Source: Shewanella glacialipiscicola | Lineage (GTDB): Bacteria > Pseudomonadota > Gammaproteobacteria > Enterobacterales > Shewanellaceae | Reading direction: 5' to 3' | DNA length: 64,000 nucleotides | NCBI RefSeq assembly: GCF_023283485.1 | Contig: NZ_JAKILU010000001.1 | Coordinates: 1 to 64,000, forward strand | Shown here: positions 34,982 to 44,209 of the stretch, one piece after another | Layout: each line of letters opens with the position of its first letter | Numbering within the stretch: the stretch's first letter is position 1 | Made by a program: the position numbers and the translations under genes | The notes under the pieces: generated by a model | Databases searched by the model: none | Told to the model about the DNA's origin: nothing | Seen by the model: only the letters and a program-made list of their open reading frames with translations

Positions 34982-35623
34982 TCAGAGGTTTAAGTCGGCC
35001 TCTACATCTTGTAATACTTGGCGTTTCATTTCTTTGGCTGCTGCAATATGAATACGGGCGAGCCTTAAGGCGTAGTTGAATCTTGCTCGGCCGACGAGGC
35101 GCACAAGTTCGGCAAAAAACTGTGGGTCTAAGGTGAATTGGGTTGAATAGTACTGAATGGCAGCATTGACAGAGTTGAAGGTCACTCCATCGAACTCAAA
35201 TCCAGCATTGTAGCCTTGGTCGTCAATTTCTTCGCCCTCTAATACCAACGGCCAACCGGGCGCATTAATACGGTCACGGGCAATTTGATACATCATCCAA
35301 GCACTTTTCTTAAAGCCTTCAAATACTTTGCAGGAAAACTCAGACTCGGCAAGTTCTGCTTCGGTCCAATTAATTCCAATGGCAAGATGTTTTGCATAGA
35401 TACGCATTAGCGCATCTTTAACCGCCATGCGGCAATCCCAAATTGAACTTAGTGTATGTTGTTTGGCTAATCGCAGGCATTCACTACAAGCAGGCACCGC
35501 CAAAGAAGGATGCGGCGTATGTGCATGCTGAATATACTCGAAGTGTTGATGGCTAGGTTCGCCACAAAACCAACAGGTATAGCGTTTATCGAAGGGGATA
35601 TCAATCAGTGGGATAGCAGACAT
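34982..35623 (-). CDS. unknown protein with two CxxC motifs
   Basis: A 213-residue protein. The ATG at 35623 is preferred over the TTG just before it. C-x2-C at CWFCGEPS (about residue 17) and C-x2-C at CSECLRLA (about residue 47) form a likely treble-clef zinc ribbon, separated by H and P residues. The rest is helical, with conserved INAPGWPLVLEGEE. I know no function. Conservation in Shewanella is plausible but not checked. Next to the DUF2750 gene on the same strand, 51 bases apart. Confidence 0.65.
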   Translation of the reverse strand: MSAIPLIDIPFDKRYTCWFCGEPSHQHFEYIQHAHTPHPSLAVPACSECLRLAKQHTLSSIWDCRMAVKDALMRIYAKHLAIGINWTEAELAESEFSCKVFEGFKKSAWMMYQIARDRINAPGWPLVLEGEEIDDQGYNAGFEFDGVTFNSVNAAIQYYSTQFTLDPQFFAELVRLVGRARFNYALRLARIHIAAAKEMKRQVLQDVEADLNL

Positions 35624-35674
35624 CAAGGGTTGAGTACCTCAATCCTTGATGTTATCAACGGTGTATTAAAGTGA

Positions 35675-36034
35675 TTATACTTCTTCAACATCAACCAAAT
35701 CTTTCGCTAAAACAATAGGATCAAGCTCAAGACAATCTTCGTCAGTTTGCCAATCGACACCGATCAACACACCATCATCGTTGAGATCAGAAACCCAATA
35801 CTCTAGAAACTCTTCTAATGAGATAGAGACGGGCTGGTAGTCTTGCCATTCATCGCTGCAATGGGATTTTGCTGCCGCTTCGCTTGACCATAATGGCATC
35901 ACATCTGTGTCTTCAAATTCTGAAGAGTCACAAACGACCCAGCCTTCGCCAGTTTCATCCATTAGACCCCAAAGCGTCTGATGTTGTTTTACATTTTCGA
36001 TAAAGCCAGCCAAAGCCGCATTGATTTCAGTCAT
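35675..36034 (-). CDS. DUF2750 family protein
   Basis: A 119-residue acidic cytoplasmic protein. It has the DUF2750 pattern: FIENVKQHQTLWGL near the start and VDWQTDEDCLELDP in the C-terminal part, with WSSEAAAKSHC between. The function of the family is unknown. AGAGACC precedes the ATG. It may be cotranscribed with the downstream zinc-ribbon gene. Confidence 0.85.
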   Translation of the reverse strand: MTEINAALAGFIENVKQHQTLWGLMDETGEGWVVCDSSEFEDTDVMPLWSSEAAAKSHCSDEWQDYQPVSISLEEFLEYWVSDLNDDGVLIGVDWQTDEDCLELDPIVLAKDLVDVEEV

Positions 36035-36450
36035 GATAGGTCTCTTTGATGTGTGCTGTTAACAAACCTATTATACGGTAACATGCTGCGATACCAAGGG
36101 ATTCTTTATTAAGATTTTTCTGCTGTTTGATAACTGAGCAATATACCTATGGTATAAGGTATTTAGCGTGATAAGGATTGTGTTACGCCTCGCTATGGGT
36201 CAGGATTATTAGCGAGAGTACATATAGACAGGTGGACTTATCTGCCTGATGCTGTTTCAAAAGCGCCTTATGTGGAAATTGTCTCTGTTATTGGCGATTA
36301 CAAATGGTGGCTCATAGCTCACCTTTGATTCGGTTAGCCAAGACGAATATCTCTCTATCTCTAAGGCCATATCACCTTAATAAAGGTAAATTGTTGTGTT
36401 GCAGTCACAACACATTGAAGGTTGTGAAATCAAGTATTGGAGTTATTGAT
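36035..36450. other. 416-bp intergenic region with dyad
   Basis: Divergent promoter region between the DUF2750 gene and the transglycosylase gene. ATACC-TAT-GGTAT at 36145-36157 is a small dyad. The in-frame ATG at 36304 is an alternative start that would disrupt the lipoprotein signal, so I treat this stretch as noncoding. Confidence 0.45.
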
Positions 36451-37746
36451 TTGATTAAAATTAAAGGGTTAACTTATCTGTTTGCGAGTATTGCTGCTTG
36501 CGTCAGCTTGAGCGCTTGTTCTAGTGCGAGTGTGCCGACGGTGAGTGAAAACGCTAACGTAACGACAAATACTACTGAAACCAATCAACTGCCCGATATC
36601 AGTGCTAGCGTACAATTGAATGAAGAAGCGTTCCCTGTGTGTTTGGCTAGGCTGCAAGCACGTGCACGTACTGAAGGATTGTCAGAGACCACCATTAATT
36701 CGACCATCGCCAATTTGCAATTTGTTCCGCGGGTGATTGAGCTTGATCAACAACAACCTGAATTTAGCCAAACCTTCGATAATTATTTTAGTAAACGCGC
36801 AACGGAGTGGCGCGTTAACGAAGGTCGCCGATTATTGCAAAAACATCAGGTTTTACTCGATAAACTCGCCCAAGAATACGGTGTGCCACCACAATATATT
36901 TTATCTTTCTGGGGGCTTGAAACTAACTATGGCTCTTATAAAGGCAAAATGTCAGTGCTCAATTCGCTGGCTACCTTGGCCTGTGAGCCACGCCGTAGCA
37001 ATTATTTCACCATAGAATTAATGCAAGCTTTAAAACTGAAGGAAAAATATCAGTTTGATGATGACACTATGGTGGGATCATGGGCTGGCGCCATGGGACA
37101 CACCCAATTTATGCCGTCTGCCTATGCTAAATATGCTGTCGATGCGGATGGTGATGGTAAAGCCGATTTATGGAATAGCACTACTGATGCGCTTACTTCA
37201 GCGGCGAACTTTTTACAACATTTAGGTTGGCAGCGTAACCAACGCTGGGGCCGTGAAGTCCTATTACCCAAAAACTATAGCTACAACTATTTAGGCGCTA
37301 AACAGCCGTTGCCGTTATCGCAATGGGCCGCACTTAATGTGACGCAAGCAAATGGTCAACCTTTGCCCATCGTTGATATTCAAGCGGCGCTGTATTTACC
37401 CGCAGGTCATACCGGCCCCGCATTTTTAGGTTATGAGAATTTTAATGTGATCATGCGTTGGAATCGCTCTGAGTTTTATGCCATTACAGTGGGTCATTTG
37501 GCTGACCGGATTAATGGCGGCCCTGCGTTAACCGTAAGCCCACCAGAACAGCCACGTTTAAGCCGCGAACAAGTTAAGCAACTGCAAGCCAAACTCAATG
37601 AGGCCGGTTTTGATGTGGGCAAGCCCGATGGCGTATTGGGGCGTAACTCTACAGCGGGTATTCAAGCGTTTCAGCGCAGTAGAAACATGATTGCCGATGG
37701 TTTTCCAAGTCCAGAGGTTTTTACTGCATTAGGGATAACGCTGTAA
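36451..37746 (+). CDS. lytic murein transglycosylase lipoprotein (MltB family)
   Basis: A 431-residue lipoprotein from a TTG start at 36451, where TTGGAG lies 8 bases upstream; this choice gives a signal ending SLSAC (Cys about residue 22), as expected. The catalytic glutamate is Glu157 in FWGLETNYG. GRNSTAGIQAFQ near the C-terminus is a peptidoglycan-binding (PG_binding_1) domain. The enzyme cleaves glycan strands to 1,6-anhydro-muropeptides at the outer membrane. The longer upstream ATG frame would place 49 residues before the signal. Confidence 0.88.
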   Translation: MIKIKGLTYLFASIAACVSLSACSSASVPTVSENANVTTNTTETNQLPDISASVQLNEEAFPVCLARLQARARTEGLSETTINSTIANLQFVPRVIELDQQQPEFSQTFDNYFSKRATEWRVNEGRRLLQKHQVLLDKLAQEYGVPPQYILSFWGLETNYGSYKGKMSVLNSLATLACEPRRSNYFTIELMQALKLKEKYQFDDDTMVGSWAGAMGHTQFMPSAYAKYAVDADGDGKADLWNSTTDALTSAANFLQHLGWQRNQRWGREVLLPKNYSYNYLGAKQPLPLSQWAALNVTQANGQPLPIVDIQAALYLPAGHTGPAFLGYENFNVIMRWNRSEFYAITVGHLADRINGGPALTVSPPEQPRLSREQVKQLQAKLNEAGFDVGKPDGVLGRNSTAGIQAFQRSRNMIADGFPSPEVFTALGITL

Positions 37747-37849
37747 TTTGAGTGCGCCGGCATGTGGTCGGATAAAAAAGTGGAGTGAAAAGCCCAGTTT
37801 TGTTAAGCTCGGCCCACAATTGAAATCGAAGAAAATCAAAGGATATTCG

Positions 37850-38338
37850 ATGAGCATTAAAGACGATATGGTTGTGCAGTTTAATTACACACTGCGTGAC
37901 GAGAAAGGCGATGTGATCGAGAGCAACGAAGGACGTGATCCCATTGCTTACTTACATGGCCATGACAACATGATGCCTGGCGTAGAAAACGCCATTAATG
38001 GCAAAGCGATTGGCGAGAAATTTACCGTGACGCTACCTGCAGCAGACACCTACGGTGAACGCGTGGCTGATGCGGATGCACACCAACGTGTATCGGTTAA
38101 GCATTTAATCGGTGCCAGCGTATGGAAACCGGGTATGGCTGCCGTGGTCAATACAGACCAAGGTCAACGCCAAGTGACTATCGTTAAAGTGGGTAAGTTT
38201 ATGGCAACTGTGGATGTTAACCATCCATTAGCAGGCCGCGAACTGACATTTGATATCGAAGTTGTTGGTGCCCGTGACGCGAGTCATGAAGAAATTGCCC
38301 ATGGCCATGCCCATGGCGCAGGTGGTCATCACCACTAG
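37850..38338 (+). CDS. slyD: SlyD-like FKBP peptidyl-prolyl isomerase
   Basis: A 162-residue isomerase with chaperone activity. The ATG at 37850 has AAAGGA 7 bases upstream. The FKBP half opens MVVQFNYTLRDEKGDVIES and PIAYLHGHDNMMPGVENAI, and the insert-in-flap segment lies at about residues 70-120. The C-terminal tail HGHAHGAGGHHH is a short His-rich metal-binding tail like that of SlyD, which delivers nickel in enterics. This tail is shorter than that of E. coli SlyD. It is a single gene with its own terminator; it follows the transglycosylase gene by about 100 bases. Confidence 0.85.
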   Translation: MSIKDDMVVQFNYTLRDEKGDVIESNEGRDPIAYLHGHDNMMPGVENAINGKAIGEKFTVTLPAADTYGERVADADAHQRVSVKHLIGASVWKPGMAAVVNTDQGQRQVTIVKVGKFMATVDVNHPLAGRELTFDIEVVGARDASHEEIAHGHAHGAGGHHH

Positions 38339-38422
38339 TTTTTAAGCTTTTAACTTGGCTCATATCTAACGCAGTATAAGTTTGATATCAGTTGAATAAG
38401 TCGAGTGTAAAGATTGAACAGT

Positions 38423-38451
38423 AAAAGCCCAAACCTAGGTTTGGGCTTTTT
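38423..38451. terminator. terminator after slyD-like gene
   Basis: AAAAGCCCAAACC / GGTTTGGGCTTTTT form a stem joined at TA. It serves the FKBP gene and the convergent M1 peptidase gene. Confidence 0.9.
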
Positions 38452-38539
38452 GCTTTATAGTTTTAAGGCTTATCGAAGCGACTAATAATTTTATATATCA
38501 TTAATAGTTCTTTCTAACGCTAATGGCACTTTAATAGCG

Positions 38540-40477
38540 TTAATGGCTATGTTCGAGTGGTGTGTCTGCAAACATGTCATCGAGGCTCGCTTGAGTTTGT
38601 GGATGATAACCAGGGCGTGCGTTGAGATACACGTTTTTAGCCCAGTCATATTGATCGGTACCGGCAAGCTTTTGGTATAAAGGCACGATTAAGCGAAGGC
38701 GGCCAATATTGGTGAGGTGCTGTTTTAATGCGGGTAATACCGCGTAATAGCCATTGTCTAATGCGAGTGAATACCATGCAAAAGCGATTTCACTGTTGCC
38801 GGTACCGGTAAAGTGGAACGCCTTATCGAGTTCGGCAAGTTTGGCTTGATTTAGATTAATTCTTGGCATTTCATTGATGAATCTTAACCATTGATGAACT
38901 GACCAAGTGCCGGTTTTTAACTTGTCTGTGCTACGTTTTTCTTCAAGCCAAGCTTGTCTTTGGGTATCAATATCATCAAAAGCATGGGAATTTGGCGGTA
39001 CTAAAAATGACGGTAAACCTTCATCTTCAATCCAATTGTCGACTTCGGCTTCGCTGACAATTTTAGGGTATTTTTGGAGTAAATTTAAAGACAAATACTC
39101 ACGGAACTGCGTTGTGGTAATACTTTGAAACGCAAAGTGATTAAAATAATTTTTTACAAAGGCATCGAAGTGTTCGCGGCCAAATTTATGTTCAAGAAAG
39201 ACTAAAAATAACTGGCCTTTAACGTAGGGGACACCGCTAAAAGCCTCATCAGGCGAGCGCCCATCAAGGTCTAAATGTAGTACAGAATCACGAGGGCTTA
39301 GCTCGGTTAATTCGGCAAGGAGTCCTGAGTAACTGATGGTTTGCTCCATTAATGCTCGGTCGCGGCCATAGAGATCTTCCATAATGCGATTCTCTACATA
39401 GGTCGTAAAGCCTTCATTAAGCCAGAGATCGCGCCATGTGGCGTTGGTCACCAGATTACCCGACCAAGAGTGAGCAAGTTCGTGGGCAATGAGACTCACT
39501 AAGCTTTTATCGCCCGCGATAACCGTAGGAGTAATAAATGAAAGACGTGGGTTTTCCATGCCACCGAAAGGAAAGCTTGGCGGCAGAATGAGCAAATCAT
39601 AACGTCCCCAACGGTAATCGCCATAACGCTTAGCGGCGATTTCGATCATCTTAGGCGTATCAGCAAATTCTTGACTCGCCTTATCAATAAGTTCAGGTTC
39701 AGCCCAAACACCAGAGATATCATTTAAGGGCGCGAACGTTAAATGACCTGCTGCAATGGCAATTAAATAAGCTGGAATCGCCTGCGGCATAGTGAACTGG
39801 GTTTGAGTGTTAGACAGGGTTTTGCGATCGGCGCTCATCACCACAGTAATGGCTTTATCGGCGGTAATTGTTGCGCTATAGGTTTGGCGCACGGCGGGCG
39901 TATCTTGCAGTGGGATCCAGCTGCGAGCATGAATCGCCTGACTTTGGCTGAACATAAATGGTAACTGTTTACCTTGGGTTTGCTCTGGAGTTAACCATTG
40001 AATACCCGAAGGATTATCCGATGTATGATAATTTATTTTAACCTTTTGAGTATTTTGTTCAGTAAAATTGATAGTCAGCGCCGCACCTCTAACTTCATCT
40101 GTTTTAGCTAAAGTGAAGGGGATACTTTGCCATTTACCCGCGTTATCCAAAGCAGTCACGCTATTTATGGTTAAATCTCGGGTATCTAAGATGAGTATTT
40201 TACCTGCTTTATGCCAAGCCAAATCGAGGGTGACTTCACCGGATAAGCGGCTTTGTTTAAAATCGACGTCAAGGGCAAGCTCGACATGACTCACGCTGAC
40301 CTCAGTGTAATTGGCATAAGTCAGTGCATCTTGGTTCTGCTGTATTTCTGTTTGCACTAATGTGGCAGCAAGCTTGGAGGTTAAGGCATTAGGAGTGTTA
40401 TTTGCGTAAGCATTGGGGAGTAGTTGCAGGGCAAACAGTAACGCACTGCTAAGGAGGGGGTGGCGAAGTGAAAGCAT
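38540..40477 (-). CDS. M1 family zinc aminopeptidase (leukotriene A4 hydrolase-like)
   Basis: A 645-residue exported enzyme. A signal peptide covers about residues 1-25, ending in AYAN. Substrate loop GGMENP is at 305-310, and the zinc site has His332, Glu333, His336 and Glu355 (HELAHSW and NEGFTTY). The C-terminal helical domain of about 150 residues resembles that of leukotriene A4 hydrolase-type aminopeptidases. It removes N-terminal residues from peptides, probably in the periplasm. The length fits this branch. It is one of five peptidase genes in the window and is the last in the run from 4 kb. Confidence 0.92.
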   Translation of the reverse strand: MLSLRHPLLSSALLFALQLLPNAYANNTPNALTSKLAATLVQTEIQQNQDALTYANYTEVSVSHVELALDVDFKQSRLSGEVTLDLAWHKAGKILILDTRDLTINSVTALDNAGKWQSIPFTLAKTDEVRGAALTINFTEQNTQKVKINYHTSDNPSGIQWLTPEQTQGKQLPFMFSQSQAIHARSWIPLQDTPAVRQTYSATITADKAITVVMSADRKTLSNTQTQFTMPQAIPAYLIAIAAGHLTFAPLNDISGVWAEPELIDKASQEFADTPKMIEIAAKRYGDYRWGRYDLLILPPSFPFGGMENPRLSFITPTVIAGDKSLVSLIAHELAHSWSGNLVTNATWRDLWLNEGFTTYVENRIMEDLYGRDRALMEQTISYSGLLAELTELSPRDSVLHLDLDGRSPDEAFSGVPYVKGQLFLVFLEHKFGREHFDAFVKNYFNHFAFQSITTTQFREYLSLNLLQKYPKIVSEAEVDNWIEDEGLPSFLVPPNSHAFDDIDTQRQAWLEEKRSTDKLKTGTWSVHQWLRFINEMPRINLNQAKLAELDKAFHFTGTGNSEIAFAWYSLALDNGYYAVLPALKQHLTNIGRLRLIVPLYQKLAGTDQYDWAKNVYLNARPGYHPQTQASLDDMFADTPLEHSH

Positions 40478-40729
40478 TATTTAACAGCCTAATAATTAAG
40501 TATTTTAGTTCGAGTTTAGGACGATAAAAAACATCAATAGAGGTTGGTTTCTATTCGCCCACGCTATGTAGCGCAAAAGTTTACCTGATAATACACACGA
40601 TTTGTTACTTCACTGTTAGCTAAAATGTAATCAAACTTTAATGACGCAGCTACAGACAGGAAAATGGCGTCGGTAAAGTACAGCAAGTTTGTTATGATGG
40701 CGGCGTTTTCACATAGGACGGTTATAAAA

Positions 40730-40957
40730 ATGGTGCTAGATTTTTCACAGGGTAAGTTAATCGTCACTGAGTTTGAAGTGCAAGTACGGCTCAATGTTGC
40801 CAGTATCGTACTGCAAGTGAGTGCGGAAGATATTAGTTTGAGACGTCAGCCACCTATGTTAATTGCCGATGGTGGCGGTGTGCGTTGGAGCTTAGTATTA
40901 GACTCAAATGCCCAGTTACGGGCGATTCAAAATGTACTGGGAATGGACGCGGAATAA
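40730..40957 (+). CDS. DUF3389 family small protein
   Basis: A 75-residue acidic protein from the ATG at 40730, AGGA being 11 bases upstream. It has the DUF3389 look: FSQGKLIVTEFEVQVRL and PPMLIADGGGVRWSLVLDS. The family is found in Shewanella, Vibrio and relatives, and its function is unknown. Convergent to nothing; the esterase gene follows about 90 bases later. Confidence 0.75.
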   Translation: MVLDFSQGKLIVTEFEVQVRLNVASIVLQVSAEDISLRRQPPMLIADGGGVRWSLVLDSNAQLRAIQNVLGMDAE

Positions 40958-41047
40958 AGTACGCGAGAGTAATATTGCGTGTTTAACGTATCGATTTATC
41001 ATCATTTTTAGTTGATGAATTTTTTATCCAATTGGGAATTTTTTAGT

Positions 41048-41719
41048 ATGTCAGTTTCTCTTGAACGTATAGTGGTTGAACCTAAAGTGCCTGCTACGGC
41101 TGTGGTCATTTGGTTACATGGATTAGGGGATTCAGGCGCTGGATTTGCCCCCATTGTACCGGCTCTGGGTTTACCGGCCGATCATGCTATCCGCTTTATT
41201 TTCCCCCATGCACCAGAGCAAGCCGTGACCATCAATGGTGGCTATGTGATGCGCGCTTGGTACGATATTAAGAGCATGGATTTACACGACAGAGCCGATA
41301 TGCAAGGCGTGCTAGAGTCGGAAAAAAGGATTGCCGCATTAATTAATGAGCAAATCGCAATGGGTATTGCGAGTCAGCGTATTGTTTTAGCGGGATTCAG
41401 TCAGGGTGGAGTAATGAGTTTATTTTGTGGACTACGTTTCCCTGAACCATTAGCGGGCATAATAGCATTATCTTGCTATTTACCGACAGGCGATGTGCTA
41501 CCAGCTGAACTAAGCGCGGCCAATCGTGATACACCCATATTACAGCAACATGGTTTACAGGATGATGTCGTGCCATTATCTGCAGGGAACCTAGCGCATA
41601 CCGCTTTAATTGCGGGCGGGTATAATGTTGTATGGCAAACCTATCCTATGCCGCATTCCGTGATCCCTGTGCAATTAAAAGAAATTTCTAACTGGTTACA
41701 ACAGCAATTTAAAATGTAG
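41048..41719 (+). CDS. carboxylesterase/phospholipase (alpha/beta hydrolase)
   Basis: A 223-residue enzyme from the ATG at 41048, which has GGGAA upstream and fits the usual 218-225 residues. The nucleophile is Ser118 in GFSQGG. WLHGLGDSG near the start provides the oxyanion region, and QDDVVPLS (Asp) and PHSVIP (His) complete the catalytic triad. It hydrolyses short-chain esters or lysophospholipids. Cytoplasmic: no signal peptide. Confidence 0.92.
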   Translation: MSVSLERIVVEPKVPATAVVIWLHGLGDSGAGFAPIVPALGLPADHAIRFIFPHAPEQAVTINGGYVMRAWYDIKSMDLHDRADMQGVLESEKRIAALINEQIAMGIASQRIVLAGFSQGGVMSLFCGLRFPEPLAGIIALSCYLPTGDVLPAELSAANRDTPILQQHGLQDDVVPLSAGNLAHTALIAGGYNVVWQTYPMPHSVIPVQLKEISNWLQQQFKM

Positions 41720-42082
41720 GCATATCTAATAGCTGATAAAAGCAGCATGCGGTAAAGTTGTTTTTCCACATGCTTGTTTTGCTAGCGGGACAATTGTCTT
41801 TTTGTGGTTTTTTTGCTAAGCAACTAATAGTAAATAACTTTAATTAATCTTTGTTGTTTTTTTATTGCGTTACCAGAATTTATAAAAATTAAAAGTAAAG
41901 CTTATTTTCTGTATAAAACAAACCCGTCTAAAATAATGCATATAACCCCAATTTAATATCAAGTTTTTAATAAAATTGACACATTCTATCTTTATTATTT
42001 GTTATTATCCTTGACGCTGAACTTGATGGGGTTCAGTAAAAAAATCATATGATAAAATAATTAAAATATAAGGGTTGATCTA
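41720..42082. other. 363-bp intergenic region with a promoter
   Basis: Very AT-rich. A dyad CTGAAC / GTTCAG at 42017-42036 precedes the 5'-nucleotidase gene. No reading frame stands out. Confidence 0.5.
41976..42005 (+). promoter_or_regulatory. sigma70-like promoter of the nucleotidase gene
   Basis: TTGACA, then 18 bases, then TGTTAT, about 78 bases before the start codon of the 5'-nucleotidase lipoprotein. Confidence 0.45.
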
Positions 42083-43801
42083 ATGAGAAATATGCTTATT
42101 AAAGGGCTTGTTGCTACTGCTGTTTTAGCTGCACTGGCGGGTTGTAATAGTGATGATGACAATAGCGTTGCAACGACCTGTGCTGAAGCCGGTAGTGCCT
42201 GTACGACTTTTACGATTTTACACACTAACGATAACCATGGCCGTTTTTGGGAAAACAGTGATGGTGAGTACGGCATGGCGGCACGTAAAACGCTAATTGA
42301 CAGTATTCGTACAGAAGTGAGTAAGAATGGCGGGCAAACTTTACTACTTTCTGGCGGTGATATTAACACCGGTGTACCTGAATCAGATTTACAAGACGCA
42401 ATCCCTGATTTTACGGGTATGAATAAAATTGGTTACGATGCCATGGCAGTGGGTAACCATGAGTTCGATAATCCATTGTCTATTTTAGACATGCAGCGTC
42501 GTCTCGCTGAATTTCCTATGTTAGCAGCCAATATTTACCGTAAAAATGCTGATGGTACTCAAGGCGAGCGTTATTTTGAAGCCTATAAAGTATTTGATAT
42601 GAATGGATTGAAAGTCGCGGTGATAGGTTTGACCACCGAAGACACGATTAAAATTGGTAATCCCGAGTATGTTAGCGATTTAATTTTTACTGATCCTAAA
42701 GTGGAAGTTGCTAAAGTCATTAAAGAAATTAAAGATGCCAAAGCGGCAGACATTATTTTTGCGACTACGCACATGGGTCACTATGCCGATGGACAAAATG
42801 GTAGTAATGCACCTGGTGATGTCGCTATGGCTCGCGCACTAAAAGAAGGCGATTTGCAAGTCGTTATCGGTGGTCACTCACAAAACCCAGTGTGTATGGA
42901 GCCAGATTCTGACAATAAAGCCTATGCCGCCTTTAAACCGGGTGATGATTGTGCACCAGATAAACAAAATGGGACTTGGATCATGCAAGCCCATGAATGG
43001 GGTAAGTATGTTGGCCGTGCAGATTTTGAATATTTTAACGGTGAACTACATTTAGCGAGCTACAAGCTTGTACCTGTTAACATGCGTAAACTGGATGATG
43101 CAGGTAAGAAGACTGCCGATTTAGCCGGTGCTAAAATTGAACCCGATGCTGAATTAAAAGAGCTGCTGTCTTACTATCAAGAAAAAGGTCAAGATAAGTT
43201 AGGCGAAGTGATCGCGACAACGGATGCCCTGTTAGATGGCGAACGTGCAAACGTGCGTAATAAGCAAACGAACTTAGGTCGTATGTTAGCTATGGCTCAA
43301 AGTGCTAAAGTGACGGCTGATTTTGGTGTGATGAACTCTGGTGGCGTTCGTGCTTCTATCCAACCAGGTAATATTAGTTATCGTGACGTGCTGACCGTTC
43401 AGCCATTCGGTAACATGGTGACTCTGAACGAAATGACTGGCACTGAAGTCGCAACTTATTTAGGTGCAGTAGCAAGTCTTGAAATTGGTTCAGGTGGTTA
43501 TGCACAAATCACAGGCGTTAAAATGACTATCGACTGTGTGGCTAAAACAGCGACTATTAGCGATATTGGTGGTAAAGATTTTAGTCCTACAGCCACATAT
43601 AAGTTTACTGTACCTAGCTTTAATGCTGCGGGCGGTGACGGTTATCCTAAGCTAGAAAGCCCAATTCAAACGGGTTATGTTGATGCTGACTTGTTGTATA
43701 GCTTCTTAAAAGAAAAACAAATGATTGTTGCCGCAGATTATAATTCAGTAGGCGATATCGTTTATGAAAACTCAAAAAATGTTGAGGGTTGCAAAATTTA
43801 A
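42083..43801 (+). CDS. 5'-nucleotidase/UshA-like lipoprotein
   Basis: A 572-residue enzyme. Lipoprotein signal ends AALAGC, with an anchored Cys at about residue 21 followed by NSDDDNS. The metallophosphatase part has TILHTNDNHGRF, DINTG, GNHEFD, THMGH and GGHSQNP. The 5'-nucleotidase C-terminal domain has NSGGVRASIQPG and VQPFGN. Enzymes of this family remove phosphate from nucleotides outside the cytoplasm. It differs from the 688-residue CpdB-like protein at 1.3-3.3 kb and is closer to UshA. It lies upstream of a TonB receptor gene. Confidence 0.9.
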   Translation: MRNMLIKGLVATAVLAALAGCNSDDDNSVATTCAEAGSACTTFTILHTNDNHGRFWENSDGEYGMAARKTLIDSIRTEVSKNGGQTLLLSGGDINTGVPESDLQDAIPDFTGMNKIGYDAMAVGNHEFDNPLSILDMQRRLAEFPMLAANIYRKNADGTQGERYFEAYKVFDMNGLKVAVIGLTTEDTIKIGNPEYVSDLIFTDPKVEVAKVIKEIKDAKAADIIFATTHMGHYADGQNGSNAPGDVAMARALKEGDLQVVIGGHSQNPVCMEPDSDNKAYAAFKPGDDCAPDKQNGTWIMQAHEWGKYVGRADFEYFNGELHLASYKLVPVNMRKLDDAGKKTADLAGAKIEPDAELKELLSYYQEKGQDKLGEVIATTDALLDGERANVRNKQTNLGRMLAMAQSAKVTADFGVMNSGGVRASIQPGNISYRDVLTVQPFGNMVTLNEMTGTEVATYLGAVASLEIGSGGYAQITGVKMTIDCVAKTATISDIGGKDFSPTATYKFTVPSFNAAGGDGYPKLESPIQTGYVDADLLYSFLKEKQMIVAADYNSVGDIVYENSKNVEGCKI

Positions 43802-44209
43802 CGAGTAATCACTTAATATCTTTTAAATAACAAGCCACTCAACCGAGTGGCTTTTTTTATAGTTATTTAATGCTGACGTAATTATCACATTAGCTTTGAT
43901 ACAAGCTGATTCGTATGTTTATTCATTTTAAAATAATGTAACAAAAGAAATAAACTGTATCTTACCAGGGCGTTGCATATTATATTATTGATTTTTGTTA
44001 ACTGCATGATATTAAATATATATATCCTCATAACTTCCCATAGCATGTTTTTTATTACTGTATCAATTTGTTTATATACGCAGCTATTTGTTGTTTTCTT
44101 GTTGACTCTATTTTCATCCGTTAACATTATTGTTGCGGCGAAATTAAGTTCGTTGATCCAAATATAAAAATTAAAAAAATAGCCTTTTATAGGCATCAAG
44201 GAGTGATTG
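43802..44209. other. 408-bp intergenic region
   Basis: AT-rich. Terminator at 43832-43859 and the promoter of the TonB receptor gene. No other gene is seen. Confidence 0.5.
43832..43859 (+). terminator. terminator after the nucleotidase gene
   Basis: AAGCCACTC / GAGTGGCTT with an AACC loop and a run of T. It lies about 30 bases after the stop codon, so the TonB receptor is likely transcribed separately. Confidence 0.92.

Noticed and set aside
43885-44199. 104-codon frame upstream of the TonB receptor
   Set aside because: AT-rich noncoding region with no ribosome-binding site; a short hydrophobic frame on the other strand is equally unconvincing.
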